Source: Paenibacillus sp. FSL H8-0548 (GTDB lineage Bacteria; Bacillota; Bacilli; Paenibacillales; Paenibacillaceae). From it: DNA of 64,000 nucleotides. The stretch is taken from assembly GCF_038630985.1 (NCBI RefSeq), contig NZ_CP152049.1, positions 5,166,501 through 5,230,500 on the forward strand, written 5' to 3'. Made by a program: the position numbers and the translations under genes. The notes beneath the pieces are model-generated. The model was not told the origin of the DNA and searched no databases. It saw only the letters and a list, made by a program, of their open reading frames with translations. Of the stretch, positions 8,664 through 16,811 are shown piece after piece. Positions within the stretch are counted from its first letter, which is position 1; every line of letters begins with the position of its first letter.

Positions 8664-9704
8664 CTACCTGTTGTTTCTAGTTCGATAAAGCAAATAAATA
8701 AAAAATGGCCCCCCAATTCCCGCTGTAAATACGCCAACCGGAATATCAAGCGGAGGAAAAGCAGTTCTAGCAATTAAATCCGCCAAAGCGACAATAACTC
8801 CTCCAAACAGAGCCGAGATCGGCAGGAGTCGGCTAATGACCGGCCCTACTAATCGGCGCGCCGCATGCGGGGCGATTAAACCGACAAAACCGATAACACC
8901 GCCAATCGACACCGCGGAACCGGCAAGGCCAACGCTTAGGAGAATAAGAATGAAGCGATGCCGCTGCAAGCTGCTTCCGAGCCCGATGGCAATATCGTCG
9001 CCAAGAAGCTGTATATTCATTTGCCGCGTATAAAGCATCACGATAACCATTAAGACGAATGTCCATGGAAAAAAACTCCAAACATAGTTCCAAGATGAGC
9101 CATAAATCGTTCCCGTCAACCAAATATAAGAGGAGCTAGCAGAATAGACTGGACTAAAAACGAGCATAAACGTTGTTATAGCCGACAATAAGGAGGCGAT
9201 TCCAATTCCCACTAACACAAGTCGAAACGGGTTTACCCCCTTCTTCCAAGCGATAGCATAGACAAGCAGTGCTGCTCCGAATGCTCCAATAATAGCAGCT
9301 ACAGGTAGAAAATGAATGCTCACTGTACTAGGCATATACGTGATGAAAGCAACCGCTCCAACCGATGCGCCGCCTGTAATGCCTATAACGTCAGGTGCAG
9401 CAAGCGGATTTCGAATGACCCCTTGCAATATCGCACCGGAAACAGCCAGCGATGCGCCAACTAAAAAAGCCACAATCACTCGCGGCGCCCTTAGCGATTG
9501 TACAATTAGAATATGATCAGGCTCACCCTTGCCAAGCAGCGCCAGCCATACCTGAGCTGGCTTAATTACCTGCTCCCCCATTGCAAGGCTTGCCAAAATA
9601 ACGATGATGGCTGCCGCAAGCAGAAGAATTGAAGCGCGAACTGTTTTACGATGAAATGTGTACGAGCCCTTGCCTGCGCTCCTCGTCATGAATGAAGGCT
9701 TCAT
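8664..9704 (-). CDS. FecCD-family siderophore ABC transporter permease (second subunit)
   Basis: 346 residues with roughly nine hydrophobic helices and the FecCD-family signatures VGASLAVSGAILQGVIRNPLA near residue 75 and GFVGLIAPHAARRLVG near 270. It forms the membrane channel with the preceding permease for import of an iron-siderophore complex. Its start overlaps the end of the first permease by 4 bp (translational coupling), and AAGGAG lies 10 nt upstream. Arrangement and lengths are like FeuB/FeuC. No ATPase gene is adjacent, so a shared ATPase encoded elsewhere (YusV/FhuC-like in Bacillus) must be used (inference). Confidence 0.92.
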   Translation of the reverse strand: MKPSFMTRSAGKGSYTFHRKTVRASILLLAAAIIVILASLAMGEQVIKPAQVWLALLGKGEPDHILIVQSLRAPRVIVAFLVGASLAVSGAILQGVIRNPLAAPDVIGITGGASVGAVAFITYMPSTVSIHFLPVAAIIGAFGAALLVYAIAWKKGVNPFRLVLVGIGIASLLSAITTFMLVFSPVYSASSSYIWLTGTIYGSSWNYVWSFFPWTFVLMVIVMLYTRQMNIQLLGDDIAIGLGSSLQRHRFILILLSVGLAGSAVSIGGVIGFVGLIAPHAARRLVGPVISRLLPISALFGGVIVALADLIARTAFPPLDIPVGVFTAGIGGPFFIYLLYRTRNNR

Positions 9705-10714
9705 CTTCTCATCAGCTCCTTGCGAGCAATGTAAATAAAGAAAGGAGCACCGATTGCCGCTGTCATTATGCCAACAGGCACTTCCTCAGGAAAGATCACA
9801 AATCGAGCAGCCAAATCTGCCAGAAGCAGCAATATCGCGCCTAGAATTGCGCTATAAGGAATGAGCCAGCGGTAATCAAGCCCTGCGATATACTTAGCAA
9901 CATGGGGAATGACGATGCCGATTAAGCTGATTGGACCGGCAACTGACACTGCTCCTCCCGCAAGCACAACTACGATGATGCCGGCAGCAAGCTTGATCAA
10001 AACCGTCCTCTGTCCGAGACCCTTAGCTGCGTCATCGCCCATTAGAGCAATATTAAGCTGCCTTGACAGCAGTATTGCAGCCACCCAGCCTGCACATAAA
10101 TAAGGGATAACAGTAGATAATGTTTGCGCATCACGACCGGCAATCGAGCCAGCTAGCCAGAACATCACATCCTGAAGCCCATTTTCGTTATGTACGAGCA
10201 TGCCTTGCGTTAGAGAAGCGAACGTTGCCGTCATCGCAGAGCCAGCCATTATAATTTTTAACGGCGACAACCCATCGCGCCCCAGCGATCCGAGCAAATA
10301 TACAGATGCAGCCGCAATCGCAGCTCCGCCGAATGATATCCATACAAGCGTAACCGTTGCTGTGATTTTGAAAATTGTAATCGCCGCGACGATGCCTACG
10401 CTTGCGCCCGCGTTTATCCCCATTACAGATGGCGAAGCGAGCGGGTTCCGTGTGATCGCCTGCATAATAGCGCCTGCCATTGCCAAGCTTGCCCCGACAG
10501 CAGCTGCAATTAGCGCTCGCGGCAAGCGAGTTGTCATAACGACTACCTGCTCCATGGAGCTCTCGTCATAATCGGTAAAAGCATCTGTTAAATCCTCCCA
10601 TTTGATCGTTGTAAATCCAAACCGTACGCTCGCTGCGAAACAGCAAAGCAAGAGGAGAACGCTTGCAGCCAGTCCACCTGCTCTCATTCCGACACTGTCC
10701 ATCCTATTTTTCAT
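9701..10714 (-). CDS. FecCD-family siderophore ABC transporter permease (first subunit)
   Basis: About 337 residues, polytopic, with the family signatures VGASLAMAGAIMQAITRNPLA near the N-terminal third and SLIGIVIPHVAKYIAG in the C-terminal third. Partner of the overlapping downstream permease. An in-frame TTG at 10732 is possible, but GGGAG at about 10724-10728 lies at better distance from ATG 10714, so that start is used. It is separated from the binding-protein gene by about 100 bp containing a hairpin, which may lower permease expression relative to the binding protein. Confidence 0.92.
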   Translation of the reverse strand: MKNRMDSVGMRAGGLAASVLLLLCCFAASVRFGFTTIKWEDLTDAFTDYDESSMEQVVVMTTRLPRALIAAAVGASLAMAGAIMQAITRNPLASPSVMGINAGASVGIVAAITIFKITATVTLVWISFGGAAIAAASVYLLGSLGRDGLSPLKIIMAGSAMTATFASLTQGMLVHNENGLQDVMFWLAGSIAGRDAQTLSTVIPYLCAGWVAAILLSRQLNIALMGDDAAKGLGQRTVLIKLAAGIIVVVLAGGAVSVAGPISLIGIVIPHVAKYIAGLDYRWLIPYSAILGAILLLLADLAARFVIFPEEVPVGIMTAAIGAPFFIYIARKELMRR

Positions 10715-10763
10715 CTTATTGAACGCTCCCAAAAATCAGCCTGTTTAGTCATATATCTGCACA

Positions 10764-10789
10764 AAAGAATGAGCCATAGGCTCATTCTT
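10764..10789 (-). promoter_or_regulatory. Intercistronic hairpin between binding-protein and permease genes
   Basis: On the minus strand, AAGAATGAGCC pairs perfectly with GGCTCATTCTT around a 3-nt loop, followed by TTGTGC. The T-run is weak, so it is more likely a partial terminator or 3'-end stabiliser. Such a hairpin would let the binding-protein mRNA exceed that of the permeases. Confidence 0.5.
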
Positions 10790-10817
10790 CGTTTGTTTGT
10801 GCTTATGAATTCTGTCC

Positions 10818-12104
10818 TTAGTCAAGGTCAAAGTAGAAATACAAATCATCGAGCATCAGCTTAGCTGCCATCGCTCCCCCTGATAGGTTCCAGGTTACAG
10901 CATTTACTTTATAATATTTTTTGTTCTTAACCGCATTCAAGTTTGCCCAAAGCGGGCTGTCGATCCATTCCTTCTGAAGCTTAAAGATTGCGCCATCACC
11001 GTCCCAATCGGTTGTAAAGTCAAAGATATAGTCACCGTCCAGCAAGCTTACCTGCTCCTTGGACGTAACATTTATTATTTCTTGTTTCGTTCCAAGCTGT
11101 GCTTTCGGCGTGGCAAACCCTAGCTCTTGGAAAATTTTATAAGCAAAGCCTGTGTTATAAGCGCGAGCGCTGCCGTTCGGGTTAATTCGGATAATTGAAA
11201 CCTCTGCTCCTTTATCCTTTGCAGCAAGCTTACTCTTGAAATCTGCTACTTTTACTTTCCAATCCGCAATAAATTTTGTTGCGATTTCTTCTTTGTTCAG
11301 CACCTCCGATGTCACTTTCAGATTATCCTGCCAATCAGCTAAATCCGTAGTTACAATCGTTGGGGCAATTGCTTTAAGCTGATCATAAATTTTCTCATGG
11401 CGATCTTTCGTAGCAATAATGACATCAGGCTTTAAGCCAACGATGGCTTCAATATTTGGCTGAGTTTCGTCACCTAACGTCTTAGTCCCGATCAAGCTGG
11501 AACGGATATATTCATAAAATGGCTGCTGAACATAGGACTCAACCGCGCCTACTGGTTTAACACCGAGCAGTACAGAAATATCTACACCACCGTTAAACAA
11601 AATGACGACGCGCTTCGGAACGCTGCTTAACGTTGTACTGCCCAGCGCATGCTTGAATGTTTTTTTCGTTTCAAGCACGGCAGTCGACGTTTTACTATTC
11701 CAATTCACCCAAACACCAAGCGATTCACCTACAAAACGAAGTGGCACAAGTACACTGCCCTTCACATTTGCAGGCGCCGCATCCAAAGCTACGGATGCTC
11801 CGTTGATTTTTGCAGTTTTGCTGCCAAGCATTAATTCAACCGTTTGGCTGCCTTTTGTAATTGTCGCTTTTTTCGTTTTCTCATCATATTTAACTTTACC
11901 GCCCAATGTTTCAGCGATCGTTCTGTAAGGAACCATCGTCCGGCCATTTATCGTTTGAGGATTTACCGAGAAGGCTACCTTCTTGCCATCTACCGTTACC
12001 GAAATTGGAGCGGATGCAGCTGTTGCTGCTGTAGCTGGAATAATGGCAATGACAAGCGCTAGCGTTAATAACATGCTTAACAAACGTTTTTTTACCGAAG
12101 ACAT
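10818..12104 (-). CDS. Siderophore-binding protein fused to an N-terminal stalk (copper amine oxidase N-like) domain
   Basis: 428 residues. Residues 1-30 are a Sec signal peptide ending near ATAASA; no lipobox cysteine is present. Residues about 31-148 form a complete copper-amine-oxidase-N1 'stalk' domain: VTVDGKKVAF, TINGRTMVPYRTIAETLG, AKINGASVALDAAP and GSVLVPLRFVGESLG are its usual landmarks. Residues about 150-428 are a type III (FepB/FeuA-like) binding-protein domain (KRVVILFNGGVDISVLLG, IEAIVGLKPDVIIATKD). Binding proteins of Gram-positive importers are normally lipid-anchored, so this one must be held at the surface some other way, possibly by its stalk domain binding the wall (inference). 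ATG 12104 has AGGTGA 7 nt upstream. It is the second gene of the Fur-boxed operon. Confidence 0.88.
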   Translation of the reverse strand: MSSVKKRLLSMLLTLALVIAIIPATAATAASAPISVTVDGKKVAFSVNPQTINGRTMVPYRTIAETLGGKVKYDEKTKKATITKGSQTVELMLGSKTAKINGASVALDAAPANVKGSVLVPLRFVGESLGVWVNWNSKTSTAVLETKKTFKHALGSTTLSSVPKRVVILFNGGVDISVLLGVKPVGAVESYVQQPFYEYIRSSLIGTKTLGDETQPNIEAIVGLKPDVIIATKDRHEKIYDQLKAIAPTIVTTDLADWQDNLKVTSEVLNKEEIATKFIADWKVKVADFKSKLAAKDKGAEVSIIRINPNGSARAYNTGFAYKIFQELGFATPKAQLGTKQEIINVTSKEQVSLLDGDYIFDFTTDWDGDGAIFKLQKEWIDSPLWANLNAVKNKKYYKVNAVTWNLSGGAMAAKLMLDDLYFYFDLD

Positions 12105-12133
12105 TTAAAAATCACCTATCCCTTTTTCTTTTT

Positions 12134-12622
12134 TTATTGGTTTTGCAGCTCCTGCTTCATATCTCGGAAGCTCTGGTATAGCTTATAGTCGAGCTGAACA
12201 ATCAGCTCTTTATTCCATTTGCTTGCCTTTGTTTCCTTGATCAGCAGGCTCAAATCGTCATGCAGCAGCTGATGCTTCGTTGCATCGTTTGCTCTAACCT
12301 CTTCCTTCATCGCATTCCATAAGCCAGCCATTTGAGCCGCAAGCTCCTTTGCCTCATCCGCTTGGTCTGCCTCCACCGCTTGCTTAAGCTGCTTGATCAA
12401 GCTGCTCATGCCTGAAATGGCTTCTCCCAAATCAGCAATATCGACTGATGGAATATTAGCGAAAGGGTCGGTCTCAGTTGCAGCCTCTTTGCTTTGAGCC
12501 TCCCCGGAAATATCTGTATGCTTGTTTCCGCTATCCGAAGCTCCACACCCCGTTAATAAGACAGTTATGCTTAATGCAAAAGCTATACATATCGCACGAA
12601 GCTTCCGATCTCCTCCCGCCAT
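12134..12622 (-). CDS. Small lipoprotein of the iron-uptake operon
   Basis: 162 residues beginning MAGGDRKLRAICIAFALSI, with lipobox LLTGC about 25 residues in, so it is a membrane-tethered lipoprotein. The mature part is mostly helical and charged (KQAVEADQADEAKELAAQMAGLW and similar) with no recognised domain; it resembles small four-helix metal-associated proteins only in a general way. The start at 12622 is preferred over a longer frame because AGGTGG lies about 7 nt upstream and the signal peptide follows immediately. It is first in the operon, 30 bp before the stalk-fused binding protein and just below a Fur box, so a role in iron acquisition is likely but unproved. Confidence 0.7.
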   Translation of the reverse strand: MAGGDRKLRAICIAFALSITVLLTGCGASDSGNKHTDISGEAQSKEAATETDPFANIPSVDIADLGEAISGMSSLIKQLKQAVEADQADEAKELAAQMAGLWNAMKEEVRANDATKHQLLHDDLSLLIKETKASKWNKELIVQLDYKLYQSFRDMKQELQNQ

Positions 12623-12667
12623 GTCGAATCCACCTATGTAACGAATAATGCTGCAACCTCCGCCCTT

Positions 12668-12686
12668 GTGAATGATAATCATTTTC
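12668..12686 (-). promoter_or_regulatory. Fur box upstream of the siderophore-uptake operon
   Basis: AATGATAATCATT at 12671-12683 (within 12668-12686) is a near-perfect inverted repeat matching about 16 of 19 bases of the Fur consensus. It lies about 50 bp before the lipoprotein start, where Fur-Fe(II) would block transcription when iron is replete. Confidence 0.8.
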
Positions 12687-12821
12687 AACATCATTTTACA
12701 TATGACCATTTCTAATTTGTATACACGCTATTGTCCGATTCATATGGACAAAAAAATCAAATTCGAGAAAATAGTTATAAAACAGGTTGTATTCTATACG
12801 CTATCCTTGGTAAACTGTAAT

Positions 12822-12836
12822 TGATAATCGTTCTCA
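12822..12836 (+). promoter_or_regulatory. Fur box upstream of the AraC/Btr-like regulator
   Basis: TGATAATCGTTCTCA matches the 7-1-7 Fur core (TGATAATNATTATCA) with two changes. It lies about 45 bp before the regulator's start, so both divergent units of this locus appear iron-repressed. Confidence 0.7.
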
Positions 12837-12881
12837 AACATTGACGATTTCTACCAAATGCATATAAAGGAATGTTTGCTG

Positions 12882-14492
12882 TTGCAAAATGAAACTCATT
12901 TCTTTTCCTATTTTCCCATCTCATTAAAGCTTCACGAATATAGTCCCGGCTTTCGTTCCAAGTCGGTAAACATCCAGCGCTCCTCCATTGCCTTCATTCA
13001 GAAGGGCAGCGGAATTCTCTTTATTGGTTCCAAACGCTATCCCCTTCATACTGGAGCCTTCTTTATTCTTGAGCCTGCGATGAAAATTAAACTGATGAAC
13101 GATTCCAACAGCACTCTTCGGCTTCATCTGCTGCAATTCCGTACGGCCGAGCTCTCTTTCTCTGAGGACAACTGCAAAGCATCACTCTATCCATCTACAC
13201 TCTTTGACGGAGCCATGCCTGTTCGGCATACTTCTCCAGCAATTACTGACGCGCTGCTTATGGATCTGCTGCAAGCCTTCAAGGAGCAGAGCGAGCTTAG
13301 CGATATGAAGAAGCAGCTTGTCTTCTACGAGCTGCTTCTTCATCTGCATGCACAGCAGAAAGCACCTACTCTGACGGTTAATGAATCCGTGCAGCAAACC
13401 ATTGCCTACATGGAGGAAAAATATGCGAAAGCACTCCCCCTAAGCGAGCTCCCGCTGCTTGCGGGGATGACGCCCAGCTCGTATTGCCGAGCCTTTAAGA
13501 AAATAACCGGCTTAACACCAGGCAATTATTTGACGCAGCTGCGTATCATGCACGCCAAGGAGCTCATGACCGAGCAAGGAGCCGCATTGCGCGATATCGC
13601 AATTGCCGTCGGCTTTCAGGACGAGCTATATTTCAGCAGAGTATTCAAAAAAATAGAGGGGATATCCCCCTCCGTGTACCTCAAGCGCCGCGATCGGAAA
13701 ATTGCCGTCGTGAGCAGTTTCTTTTTGCAGGATCATTTGCTTGCCCTTGGCATTTTGCCTATTGCCGCACCTTGCTTTCCAAAATATTACAACACGCCTT
13801 CTGGCTTTCCAAGCTATCTGCATGACCGATTAATTGGAACGGTTCCGCTAAATGCAGAACGAACCATTATGACAAGTGATGTGCTGAGATTAGCACCCGA
13901 CATGATACTTAAAACTGAATTTTGTAAAAATCCGAACGACAGCCTTTGGAATGAAGCAAAATCAACCATCTTTATTGACCATTCTACGAGCTGGGAGCAA
14001 TATCTGCGCAGTATTGCTGCGCGTGTACTCAAGGAAAAAGAAGCTGAGCGCATCATTCGCCGCATGACCTTGCTGGAGCAGGATGCACGAAAAAAGCTTG
14101 CCCCTGTCACGAAAAAAGGCAAATGGGTAATCATCCGGCTCCTTCCGGGCAACTGCCGGCTATATGGCGTCTCAGACCATACCTTTACCGAATTATTTTA
14201 CCGCCGTCTGCAATTCCAGCCTGATGAGCGCGTAACTCACTCTATTTATATAAACGATGCACTGGAGCGAATAATTGAGCTTAACCCTGAAAATATTGTT
14301 ATCCTTTGGAGCGAAGAGACTGAGGTAAATGCGCTTGCCAGCAATGAGGCTTGGCAAAATCTTCGTGCTGTACAGGAAAATCGGGTCTATTATCCAGATA
14401 CGAGGGAATGGGATCCGTGGGGGCCTATTGGTAGAGAACATATGATTCGAGCGATGACGCGGTATTTTACGAAAAATGCAGTGGATAGTTAG
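12882..14492 (+). CDS. AraC-family regulator with C-terminal siderophore-binding domain (Btr-like)
   Basis: About 536 residues in three parts: an N-terminal cupin-type sensing domain (to about 150); two AraC helix-turn-helix units (about 170-265; SELPLLAGMTPSSYCRAFKK and RDIAIAVGFQDELYFSRVFKK); and a C-terminal type III periplasmic-binding-protein-like domain (about 275-535) without signal peptide, hence cytoplasmic. This is the layout of Bacillus Btr (YbbB), which binds bacillibactin and activates feuABC; the same role for the divergent importer is inferred. ATG 12858 is in frame but has no ribosome site; AAAGGA at 12866-12871 favours TTG 12882. Fur box upstream. Confidence 0.88.
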   Translation: MQNETHFFSYFPISLKLHEYSPGFRSKSVNIQRSSIAFIQKGSGILFIGSKRYPLHTGAFFILEPAMKIKLMNDSNSTLRLHLLQFRTAELSFSEDNCKASLYPSTLFDGAMPVRHTSPAITDALLMDLLQAFKEQSELSDMKKQLVFYELLLHLHAQQKAPTLTVNESVQQTIAYMEEKYAKALPLSELPLLAGMTPSSYCRAFKKITGLTPGNYLTQLRIMHAKELMTEQGAALRDIAIAVGFQDELYFSRVFKKIEGISPSVYLKRRDRKIAVVSSFFLQDHLLALGILPIAAPCFPKYYNTPSGFPSYLHDRLIGTVPLNAERTIMTSDVLRLAPDMILKTEFCKNPNDSLWNEAKSTIFIDHSTSWEQYLRSIAARVLKEKEAERIIRRMTLLEQDARKKLAPVTKKGKWVIIRLLPGNCRLYGVSDHTFTELFYRRLQFQPDERVTHSIYINDALERIIELNPENIVILWSEETEVNALASNEAWQNLRAVQENRVYYPDTREWDPWGPIGREHMIRAMTRYFTKNAVDS

Positions 14493-14638
14493 ATAAAAAA
14501 CTTAATAGGCTCCATAGCCGGTGGCTTGAATGCAATTTGTGCAGCGTAGCTATATTGCTTATTGTGCTGTGATCTATTGTGAAAAGTACAGGCCTATTGA
14601 TTATCCAAGTATTGGGTTTAAGAAAATTATACCCCTTT

Positions 14639-15130
14639 GGCAGGAACGCGTGTGCATAGGTCTATTTATTAGACCTATTCCAGCGGTTTAAGCTAATTTG
14701 GAGCGGTTAGATCTAAAAATTAGACCTATTTCACCGTAGAGAGGGCATTATGTGCCCATTTGGCCGAATCGGTTGTGCATAGATCTATTTATTAGACCTA
14801 TTTCAGCGGTTTAAGCTAATTCGGAGCGGTTAGATCTAAAAATTAGACCTATTTCTTCGTAGAGAGGGCATTATGCACCCATTTGGCCGGATCTGTTGTG
14901 CATAGGTCTATTTATTAGACTTATTCCAGCAGTTTAAGCTAATTCGGAGAGGGTAGATCTAAAAATTAGACCTATTTCACCGTAGAGAGGGCATAATGTG
15001 CCCATTTGGCAGGAACGCGTGTGCATAGATCTATTTATTAGACCTATTCCAGCGGTTTAAGCTAATTCGGAGCGGTTAGATCTAAAAATTAGACCTATTT
15101 CACCGTAGAGAGGGCATTATGTGCCCATTT
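14639..15130. repeat. Array of four 123-bp tandem repeats, non-coding
   Basis: Four consecutive 123-bp units begin at 14639, 14762, 14885 and 15008 and end at 15130, with about 90% identity between units. Each unit has two internal palindromes: ATAGGTCTA / TAGACCTAT around a 5-nt loop, and TAGATCTAA / TTAGACCTA around a 3-nt A loop. Each ends in a shared segment reading GTAGAGAGGGCATTATG. No spacers separate the units, so this is not a CRISPR. No open frame runs through it. It occupies most of the 772-bp gap between the AraC regulator and the phosphatase-like gene; the remaining 146 bp upstream and 134 bp downstream hold nothing recognised. Confidence 0.95.
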
Positions 15131-15264
15131 GCCAGGAGATAGCTGGTTCCGCTTTGGGGATCGACATTATTCCGTGCCCCATTGGCACCCGACGTTTCTT
15201 GTATGACCTCTTTTCAAATAACATTCCCTGTTACTGGATAATCATCAAGCCTGTGAAAAGCACA

Positions 15265-15606
15265 CTATTCGTCTGGAAGGGAGACATGCATGGCCACACT
15301 CGACTGAAGCAGACCGATCAGCTCTTCATTCATATATTCGAATTCATCCGGAATATGAAGACAGATAAGCTGCTTGCCCGCAAGCTCATGACGGAACTTA
15401 TCCTGCAGCCTGCGGACATGCTTCTTCTCCATAGCAAAAATCAGATCTGCCCAGCCGATCTGGCCTGCGGTCACCTTAATTCGGGCATTCTCTTCTGTGC
15501 CCGCTGACCTTACCTCATGACCGCCAACACCTTGAAAAATCGTTTCTGCTGTTAAGCTCCGCCATTTGTTTCGGCTGCAAATAAATAAAAGATGAATAGC
15601 ATTCAC
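15265..15606 (-). CDS. Low-molecular-weight protein-tyrosine-phosphatase-like protein
   Basis: 113 residues starting MNAIHLLFICSRNKWRSLTAE. The C-x5-R-S/T loop (CSRNKWRS) at the N-terminus and the later segment AGQIGWADLIFAMEKKHVRRLQ match a family of short predicted tyrosine phosphatases (COG4551 type). This is shorter than classical LMW-PTPs (about 150 residues) and lacks the usual DPD-type acid motif near the C-terminus; the IPDEFEYM segment may supply the general acid (inference). ATG 15606 has AAGGAAG just upstream. It follows the next gene by only 11 bp, so the two are probably co-transcribed. Confidence 0.75.
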   Translation of the reverse strand: MNAIHLLFICSRNKWRSLTAETIFQGVGGHEVRSAGTEENARIKVTAGQIGWADLIFAMEKKHVRRLQDKFRHELAGKQLICLHIPDEFEYMNEELIGLLQSSVAMHVSLPDE

Positions 15607-15617
15607 TTCCTTAATCG

Positions 15618-16736
15618 TTAGTCAATAAGCTCTCTCAGATTATACAGCTCATGATAGAGTCCAAGCTCCTTTAACGCGCGCTCGCAGCTCTTAAGCAGCC
15701 TATTGTCATTCATCAACAGCTTCATATGCTGCGCATCGCGAATAATAGCGAGCTTAACTTCCGGGCTCGCATCAAGTAGCAGCTGCATTATGCTCTGTTC
15801 GTCCTCCCAGTCCAGAAAGAAGGGCTCCGCAGCAGAAGCTCTCGATTGCTCCAACAACAGCGGCATAACACCTATCGTATCAAGCGTCTGAATGCAAATC
15901 TCTTTATTCCTTGCTTCACGTACACTTTGCATATATTCGAATAAATCCGGAATTTCGTTCAATTCAAATACTGCTTTCAATCTTTGCAGCGCTGGCGACA
16001 GCTGCTGCTTTTCCTGCTGCAATTCCTGTTCCTTCGCGCTTTGAAAATAAACATCCAGCGTTGAACCGTTGTAATACAAAACACTCCGGTCCGTACATAA
16101 AATACGAAGAAAATCGGTTATATTTTTAGCAACAATCCATATTTCGGAATCAATATCCATAGGCGATACAGCCGCTATATAGGCTTGCTCCAAGTCCTTT
16201 ACCGTTCCAAAATCGGTAACAAAGCAATAATGAATGCCATCCACACCTGGGCTTGCAAATGGGATGAAATCGGGCGGCGTACAATGGTAGCGGAAATCAT
16301 ATTTTTGCATAAGGAGTCCGAGCTCCATGTCCATATCTCTCCCAAGCTCTGCTTCCAGCTCATAGAGACGGTTAATTGTAGGCGGCACATCGTATTTTCC
16401 GTACTGCCGATGAATGCGAGGCTCCTTCTGGAGCGGCTCGCTATTTACGATGCTCCCGAAGGATACACGCGAGGGCAGCCCATCCCTATCCATGCCTTCA
16501 TAAACTTCTATGATGTTCGGCACATAAAGACGGGTCAGTCTCATTCCCGAAACTATATGGTACAGCTGGCTTAGGTCGGAGTCGTTCCAGCACTGCAAAG
16601 CCTCAGCAGTTAAGCCGCCCTTATAATTAAAAATACGAAGCAGCCCCGCTTTTAATTGTTCACCGCTCTCGTCCTTAAAGTACTCGTATTCCTCCATTAT
16701 GAACAATATTATCTCCTGTTTATCCATTATCCGCAT
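15618..16736 (-). CDS. Hypothetical protein, possible SMI1/KNR4-like segment
   Basis: 372 residues, not confidently recognised; no signal peptide or membrane helix, so cytoplasmic. The middle region (about 140-215) reads like SMI1/KNR4/SUKH-type modules: DFIPFASPGVDGIHYCFVTD, then alternating hydrophobics and SEIWIVAKNITDFLRILC. A Gln/Glu-rich linker (about 233-250) leads to a helical C-terminus (about 255-372) with leucine-rich repeats of the HEAT-like sort. SUKH-type proteins often serve as immunity proteins, but no toxin gene is adjacent. Two ATG starts, at 16736 and 16727, share one GGGAG site, and the second has better spacing. Upstream partner of the phosphatase-like gene. Confidence 0.6.
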   Translation of the reverse strand: MRIMDKQEIILFIMEEYEYFKDESGEQLKAGLLRIFNYKGGLTAEALQCWNDSDLSQLYHIVSGMRLTRLYVPNIIEVYEGMDRDGLPSRVSFGSIVNSEPLQKEPRIHRQYGKYDVPPTINRLYELEAELGRDMDMELGLLMQKYDFRYHCTPPDFIPFASPGVDGIHYCFVTDFGTVKDLEQAYIAAVSPMDIDSEIWIVAKNITDFLRILCTDRSVLYYNGSTLDVYFQSAKEQELQQEKQQLSPALQRLKAVFELNEIPDLFEYMQSVREARNKEICIQTLDTIGVMPLLLEQSRASAAEPFFLDWEDEQSIMQLLLDASPEVKLAIIRDAQHMKLLMNDNRLLKSCERALKELGLYHELYNLRELID

Positions 16737-16811
16737 CTGCTCCCTATCCTCACGACCGCTTAGCCGAATGGTAAATTAATACTAATTATACCAAATGGAA
16801 GCAATGATAGA

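Noticed and set aside
12841..12868. TTGACG-N16-TATAAA as promoter of the Btr-like gene
   Set aside because: It would start transcription at about 12875, leaving no room for the ribosome site at 12866-12871 and the likely start at 12882.
14639..15130. Possible CRISPR array
   Set aside because: Units are 123 bp, contiguous and alike over their full length, with no unique spacers and no cas genes nearby.
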